Shown piece after piece: positions 58,801 to 64,000 of a stretch of 64,000 nucleotides of DNA (position 1 is its first letter; every line of letters begins with the position of its first letter). The notes beneath the pieces are model-generated. The model had not been told where the DNA came from. It saw nothing but the letters and a program-made list of their open reading frames with translations, and made no database searches. Location of the stretch: the NCBI GenBank assembly GCA_012976225.1, contig JAAVVG010000006.1:496001-560000 (forward strand), written 5' to 3'. The stretch is from Golubevia sp. BC0850. Lineage: Eukaryota; Basidiomycota; Exobasidiomycetes; Golubeviales; Golubeviaceae. The position numbers and the translations under genes were made by a program.

Positions 58801-58922
58801 TTCTTTCTCAGATGGCTGCTTGTATGAAGAAAGATGCTGTCGAAGAATTGAAAAATACTGGTCTAGCAAGTAGATTGCATGCTGCCATTGGAAAACATTT
58901 GGCGATTAGAAGGGGGAGATAG
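55837..58922 (+). CDS. Putative fungal transcriptional regulator without zinc cluster
   Basis: Model: join(55837..56443,56632..57355,57490..58160,58246..58922), 892 aa, all phases consistent. The first ~450 residues are Ser/Gln/Asn-rich and disordered (SQSQSQ, QFQFQFQF) with an acidic patch (PSDDEEEEELE). The second half is alpha-helical and resembles the fungal transcription-factor middle homology region: ENLLYAFLQSNAIFFCMFHA, PTLLESI, HPALYFSILAVSAADW, LLQSASALCILEPAKSARRD, and helices near FRSQEAIAISAETARAAF and VMVAARALLWRKAGIWSEM. No CX2CX6C cluster or other DNA-binding motif is visible in any exon. It may work as a cofactor or have lost its zinc cluster. Confidence 0.75.
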
Positions 58923-59540
58923 AAGATCGGAAGGGACGACGGTTCTTCTAGGTTTACCTTCCTCCTCCAGACCTATTCTCGTTCCCATCATCTCATCAAA
59001 AACATCTAATAGTCCCACCACTGTCTCCTCTCATAGATGTCAAACGTTGACTGCCGCTGCTCAAAGCTCCTGTGCTTCTTTCCCAGCCCCTTGTTCCTTT
59101 GTCTGCTTCCCTCTTGCCTCGATCCGTGCCCATCCCAATTTTTCTGTAATCTTTATCATCAATCGCAACCAGCAACAATAATCCCTTCACTTTTACATCT
59201 CAGTTCTCGGAATGACGCCTGACGGGACTTGGGGCGAACGGAGGGAGCTCTCTACCCCTCCCTCTCCTGCTTCTCCTGTGAGCTTAGTCCGAGACTTCTA
59301 GAGCACCTTTCTGCAAGCTAAATTACAAGGTTGAAAAAGGTTTCCTAGAGAATTTCAGATTTACAGTTCAAAGGGAAGACGGAAAACAGGTCAAGCCGAT
59401 GCCCAGTCACAGAGCCGACCTGAGCTAGAGTGGATTCACGATCAGTTGAAAGCTTTGGAACCAATCTCTTCTTTTTCCTCTTGCTTTCTCGTCCCATCCA
59501 TCCTCTCCTTCCTTTATCCTTTGCTCATTCTCTTTCAGTC
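58923..59540. other. Intergenic region
   Basis: 618 bp between the regulator and the ABCB transporter gene, both plus. Short ORFs only. The last 60 nt before 59541 are strongly pyrimidine-rich, likely the transporter leader. Confidence 0.5.
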
Positions 59541-62500
59541 ATGGTGGACTCAGCTGAATCTCAACCTCTAAGTCGAGTCACTCAAACCGCCGAGCAAGGT
59601 GCAATGGGAGCAGGTTTACCAATTCAGCCACCTGCTAATTCACATTCAACTGCATCAACTGTAACAAACACTCCAACTATTAAAACTGTTCCAATTCATC
59701 CTCTAGATGGTTCAGAATCGACTCAAATAGCAAAACCCCCAAAGTCGCTGGACGAGACGGCAAGTGAGAGTGAAGCATCTCACTCAGCTCAAGATGCCAA
59801 TCAAAATGGCAAATCGATCTCCTACACCACTAATTCCAATGAGAAAGACAACGATTCCCCTTCTCGCTCTTATACCATGAGCTCAGATGCTGAATCTGAA
59901 ATCTCCAAACCAAACAAGGCTTCTTTGATCGATCTGTTCAGGTTCGCTAGCAAGTGGGATTTGATCTTCAACGCAACTGGTCTCTTGGCTGCTATTGTTG
60001 CCGGAGCTGCTCAGCCTCTGATGACCATCGTAAGTGTACTGCTCAGTTTGTTTCTGGGGTAAATTCTTCAAAGTTCGTTGTTGAAGATCGAGGTAGAGGG
60101 GGAGGGAGGAAAGAAAGGATGAGAACGCTTTCCATCGGGTCCTGTCCTACGGAGCAGGATTGTCCTGTCTTTCCTCGAAATAGGTCTCTTCTTCCTATGC
60201 ATTATCCATCCCTGAATTGATGGAACCTGAGATCACCTCTCTGGAAGTCAGTGTGGTGGACCTCGAAGGGATGGAAATTAGGCTGAGGCGCCTCGAAAGT
60301 TCAAAGTCAGCAGAGTGGCTCGACTTCTTGCTAACACACTCTCCCTCTCCGGCCGAATGAATTGTGCCACAGGTCTTTGGAAACCTCACTACTTGTGAGT
60401 TTGAACTTTGTTTCTCATTTGGCCTTCGTTCCTCCAGCCTCGCCGATCCGCTCACTCCTTTGCCTCTCTCATTTCCTTCGAATTCGCCTACAGCCTTCCT
60501 CCATTTCTCAAACGTCTCGGCATATCAAGATCCTGCTCTTATACAGGATGCCGCTGACACACTCAGAGACAACATCAACAAGGATGCTCTTTACCTACTC
60601 TACATTGGAATCGCCATGTTTGCTGCCACCTACATCTATATGGCTACCTGGGTCTACACTGGAGAAGAGATCACTCGCAGAATCCGGGTTGCCTATCTCA
60701 CCTCGGTCCTACGTCAGGATATCGCCTATTTCGACGAGCTAGGACCTGGAGAAGTCACAACTCGTATCCAGAGTGACATTCAACTGATTCAAGAGGGTAT
60801 CTCGGACAAGATTCCAATGAGCGTCATGTTCATCTCGACCTTTGTAACCGGTTTCATCGTCGCCTACGCTCGTTCTTGGAAGCTGGCTCTAGCTCTATCC
60901 TCGATTATCCCCTTGGTCATGATCTCAGGTGCCGTCATGAACATTCTCATGTCCAGAGCTCAACAGATCGAATTGGAGCACGTAGCTCATGGTGCCACAG
61001 TCGCAGAGGAGGCCATCGCCACTGTCAGAACTGCCAAGGCTTTCGGAATCGAACAGCGTCTAGTCGATCTCTACGACGAGTCGAACACAGAAGCTACCAA
61101 GCTCGGAGTCAGGAAGGCCATCATTAACGGAATCGGAATGGGAGCTTTCTTCTGGGTCATCTACTCTGGTTACGCTCTAGCCTTCTACTTTGGTTCTAAG
61201 CTCATCGCTAGTGGAGAGATTGCTACTGGTATCGTCATGAACGTCATCTTCAGTATCTTCATCGGAGCTTTCAGTATGGCTATGCTGGCTCCAAACATGC
61301 AGTCTTTGGCTTACGCCCTTGGAGCTGGAGGAAAGATCTTCGAGACTATTGACAGGATTCCACCTATCGACAGCTCTTCAGAAGAAGGAATCAAGCCAGA
61401 GTCATGTCAAGGAGAGATAGAACTCAAAGGAGTCGACTTCACCTACCCTGCCAGACCTGACGTTCAAATCTTGGAGAACTTCTCTGTTAAGATTCCAAAA
61501 GGAAAAGTGTCTGCCCTCGTCGGAAGTTCCGGCTCAGGGAAATCGACTATCGTTGGTTTGGTCGAGAGGTTCTATGATGCCGATGGTGGAAGCGTTCTTT
61601 TGGATCACATCAACATCAGAGATCTGAATCTCAAGTGGTTGAGAACTCAAATCGGACTCGTATCTCAAGAACCAACTCTCTTCGCAACCACTATTCTCAA
61701 GAACATCGAACATGGACTGATCAACTCTCCTTTCGAACATTTGGACGAGGAGAAGAGGAAGGAGTTGGTCATCGAAGCAGCCAAGAAGGCCAACGCTCAT
61801 GACTTCGTCTCTCAGCTTCCAGAAGGTTATGAAACGATGGTCGGTGAACGTGGATTCTTACTTTCTGGAGGTCAAAAGCAACGTATCGCTATCGCTCGCG
61901 CCATCGTGAAGGGGCCAGCGATTCTTCTCCTCGACGAAGCTACTTCAGCTCTCGACACCACTAGTGAAGGAATCGTTCAACAGGCTCTTGATCAAGCCAG
62001 TGTCGGGAGAACCACCATCACTATCGCTCACAGGCTCTCTACTATCAAGAAGGCTGACAACATCATCGTCATGGGAAAAGGTCGTATTCTCGAACAAGGG
62101 ACTCACGACGAGCTGCTCAGCAATCTAAACGGACCTTACTCTTCACTCGTCAACGCTCAAAAGATCAGAGCTAACGCAGGCACTGAGCAGAACATCTACG
62201 AACACGATGATGAAGTCGAAGCTGAGAAAGCTCAGGTTCAAAAGGAGTTGGAGCAGGAGGCGGCTCAAATGCCTGAACTTGGAGCTAAGCTCTCTAGGTC
62301 TAAGAGCATCACCAGTGTTATCATGGCTCAGAGGGCTGAGAAGAAAGAAGGAAAGGAGAAGATGCACGGCACTCTCTACCTCCTTCGTCGTTTGGCTTTG
62401 ATTAACAAGGAATACATTGTGAGTTTGACGCTGGGCGAAAGTGCTTCTTCAAAGAGACGCTTGAAGCTCACTTTGCTTTTTATCCTTGTTGTTTTCTACA

Positions 62501-64000
62501 GTGGACTCTCTACGTTCCTGGATTCATCGCCTCTGTCTGTGCTGGAGGTTAGTATCCCCTCAACTTCGTCGGTTTCGTCGAGTTCTCGAGCTTCCGCTGA
62601 CATCGCGTCTTTCTCTTATCTCCCCCATAGCTGTCTACCCTGCTTTCAGTATCTTATTCGGTCGCTCTCTTCAGAACTTCTCTCTTTGTGCCGCCACTGG
62701 TTCAGACGACCAGACCATCCCCTGCCCCGAGCCTTTCCGTTCGGTGATGAGACACGATGCCAACCTCAACGCCCTCTACTTCTTCATTATCTCTCTGATC
62801 GCCACTGTGGCAGTCTGCATTCAAACTCATAACTTGATGTTGGCTAGCGCTATCTTGATGGAGAGGCTCAGAAGGCTGTTGCTCAAAGCGTACCTTAGAG
62901 CTGACGTCGCTTTCCACGACGAGGACAATCACAGTAGTGGTGCTCTGACAGCTTCCATCGCTGACAGTGCCCAAAAGGTCAATGGTCTGGTCGGAATCAC
63001 TCTCGGAACGATTCTTCAAAGTATCTCTACTCTAGTCGTCGGGTTCGTCATCGCCTTGGCTTATGGATGGAAGCTAGTGAGTATTCGAACTCCCTGCTTC
63101 GCTCTTTCCTGCGTCTACTGACCTTTTTCCGTCTTCGTTGCCCCGAATTCTTCCCAGGCTCTTGTCGTTATTGCCTGTTCACCACTGACCCTCTCTGCCG
63201 GGTTCGTTCGTCTGAAATTGGTGGTTCTCAAGGACGTCAAGATCAAGAAGGCTCACGAACAATCCGCTCAGAAAGCTTGCGAAGCTGCTGCTGCCATCAG
63301 AACTGTAGCCTCTTTGACTAGAGAAGAAGATTGCATGAAGACCTATCGCGAGGCTCTTAGAGCTCCAGCCAAGGTCACTCACGACGCTGCCATCTACTCG
63401 AACATCCTCTACGCCCTCTCTCAATCCTTCGCCTTCTGGGTCATCGCTCTTGGTTTCTGGTATGGTTCTCGTCTTCTTATCAATGGAGAGCTCAACTCAG
63501 CTCACTTCTTCACTGTCTTGACCGCTGTCGTTTTCGGTTCTATCCAAGGTGAGTCTGGAGATCTTTCCGCCGCTCACCCTGCATTTGCTAAGACTTTCTC
63601 CTTTTCTCCTCAGCTGGGAACGTCTTCTCTTTTGCTCCTGATATCTCCAACGCTGCCACTGCCGCCAATGACAGTATCAAGGTCTTGGACTCTAGACCTG
63701 AGATCGATTCGGAGAGTCAGGAAGGTTTGGTCTTGGACGACTGTCAAGGACACATCAAGTTCGAGGGAGTCCATTTCAGATATCCTACTCGTCCTTCTGT
63801 TCGAGTCTTGAGAGGTCTTACGAGTGAGTACCATTGACCGTCTTCGCGAAGTTCGTCTCGGTCGTCGACTAACCGTTCTTCCTCTTCTCGATCTCTCTCC
63901 TTTCACCCTCCCAAATTATAGTGGACATCAAGCCAGGAACTTATACAGGTTTCGTTGGCCAGTCTGGAAGTGGGAAGTCAACCACCATTCAGTTGCTTCA
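59541..64000 (+). CDS. MDR-type (ABCB) full ABC transporter, 3' end beyond window
   Basis: Model: join(59541..60029,60373..60394,60494..62418,62502..62547,62631..63076,63158..63548,63614..63823,63922..>64000), all phases consistent, about 1200 aa visible. This is a P-glycoprotein/Ste6-like exporter in TMD-NBD-TMD-NBD order. A ~150-residue polar N-terminus leads to TMD1. NBD1 has Walker A GSSGSGKST (about 513), signature LSGGQKQR (about 627), Walker B ILLLDEAT and H-loop AHRLS. The linker is Lys/Glu-rich. TMD2 begins YVPGFIASVCAGAVYPAFS. NBD2 is just reached: FRYPTRPSVRVLRGL, then Walker A GQSGSGKST at the window edge. Exon 2 is only 22 nt (VFGNLTT). It could export drugs, lipids or a prenylated pheromone; the sequence does not decide this. 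Confidence 0.95.

Noticed and set aside
1-64000. tRNA genes, transposons, LTR elements
   Set aside because: I looked for tRNA B-box like sequences, terminal repeats, and reverse transcriptase or transposase motifs on both strands and found none that held up.

Overview
The window reads as nuclear DNA of a fungus, most likely a basidiomycete. Genes are intron-rich, with introns mostly 70-130 nt and donors overwhelmingly GTGAGT or GTAAGT. The gene set is purely eukaryotic and fungal: Sec11 signal peptidase, tRNA-splicing endonuclease Sen34, Coq10, Cdc25, PDR-type and MDR-type ABC transporters, a Zn2Cys6 regulator and a GH128 glucanase. The class cannot be fixed from the sequence alone. I found no tRNA, rRNA, CRISPR, LTR element, LINE or DNA transposon. 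I recognise about 18 protein-coding genes, one of them cut by the right edge, plus one decayed gene. Exon boundaries were placed by hand from splice sites and checked by reading-frame phase; every joined model given here closes in frame.

Left part (1-6.7 kb): a HIT-family (Fhit-like) hydrolase and COQ10 lie head to head with about 90 bp between their start codons. A small secreted orphan protein follows, then a decayed double-PHD-finger gene carrying several in-frame stops.

6.7-17.3 kb: a 25-exon PDR-type (ABCG) drug efflux pump on the minus strand shares a 1 kb divergent promoter with a short-chain dehydrogenase. A minus-strand multi-pass membrane protein lies beyond them. The PDR gene has a 10-nt microexon inside its second Walker A motif, flanked by two introns that look like copies of each other.

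17.6-37 kb: an F-box protein, a secreted GH128 glucanase, Cdc25 phosphatase, a 2141-residue disordered protein of unknown role, and a TALE-type homeodomain factor.

39-52.5 kb: a Zrg17-like CDF zinc transporter subunit with several His-rich runs and a perfect 23-bp hairpin in its coding sequence, divergent from SEC11. Then come a GPI-anchored surface protein, a Zn2Cys6 transcription factor, a LURP-one-related protein and a small cysteine-rich membrane protein.

52.8-64 kb: SEN34, a regulator with a C-terminal fungal-transcription-factor-like region but no visible zinc cluster, and the first two thirds of an MDR-type (ABCB) full transporter running off the right edge. Grouped by role, the window holds mitochondrial functions (HIT, COQ10), efflux and detoxification (PDR, SDR, ABCB), secretory-pathway functions (Zrg17, SEC11) and secreted or wall proteins (GH128, GPI protein, secreted orphan). 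I see no evidence that it forms one biosynthetic cluster.
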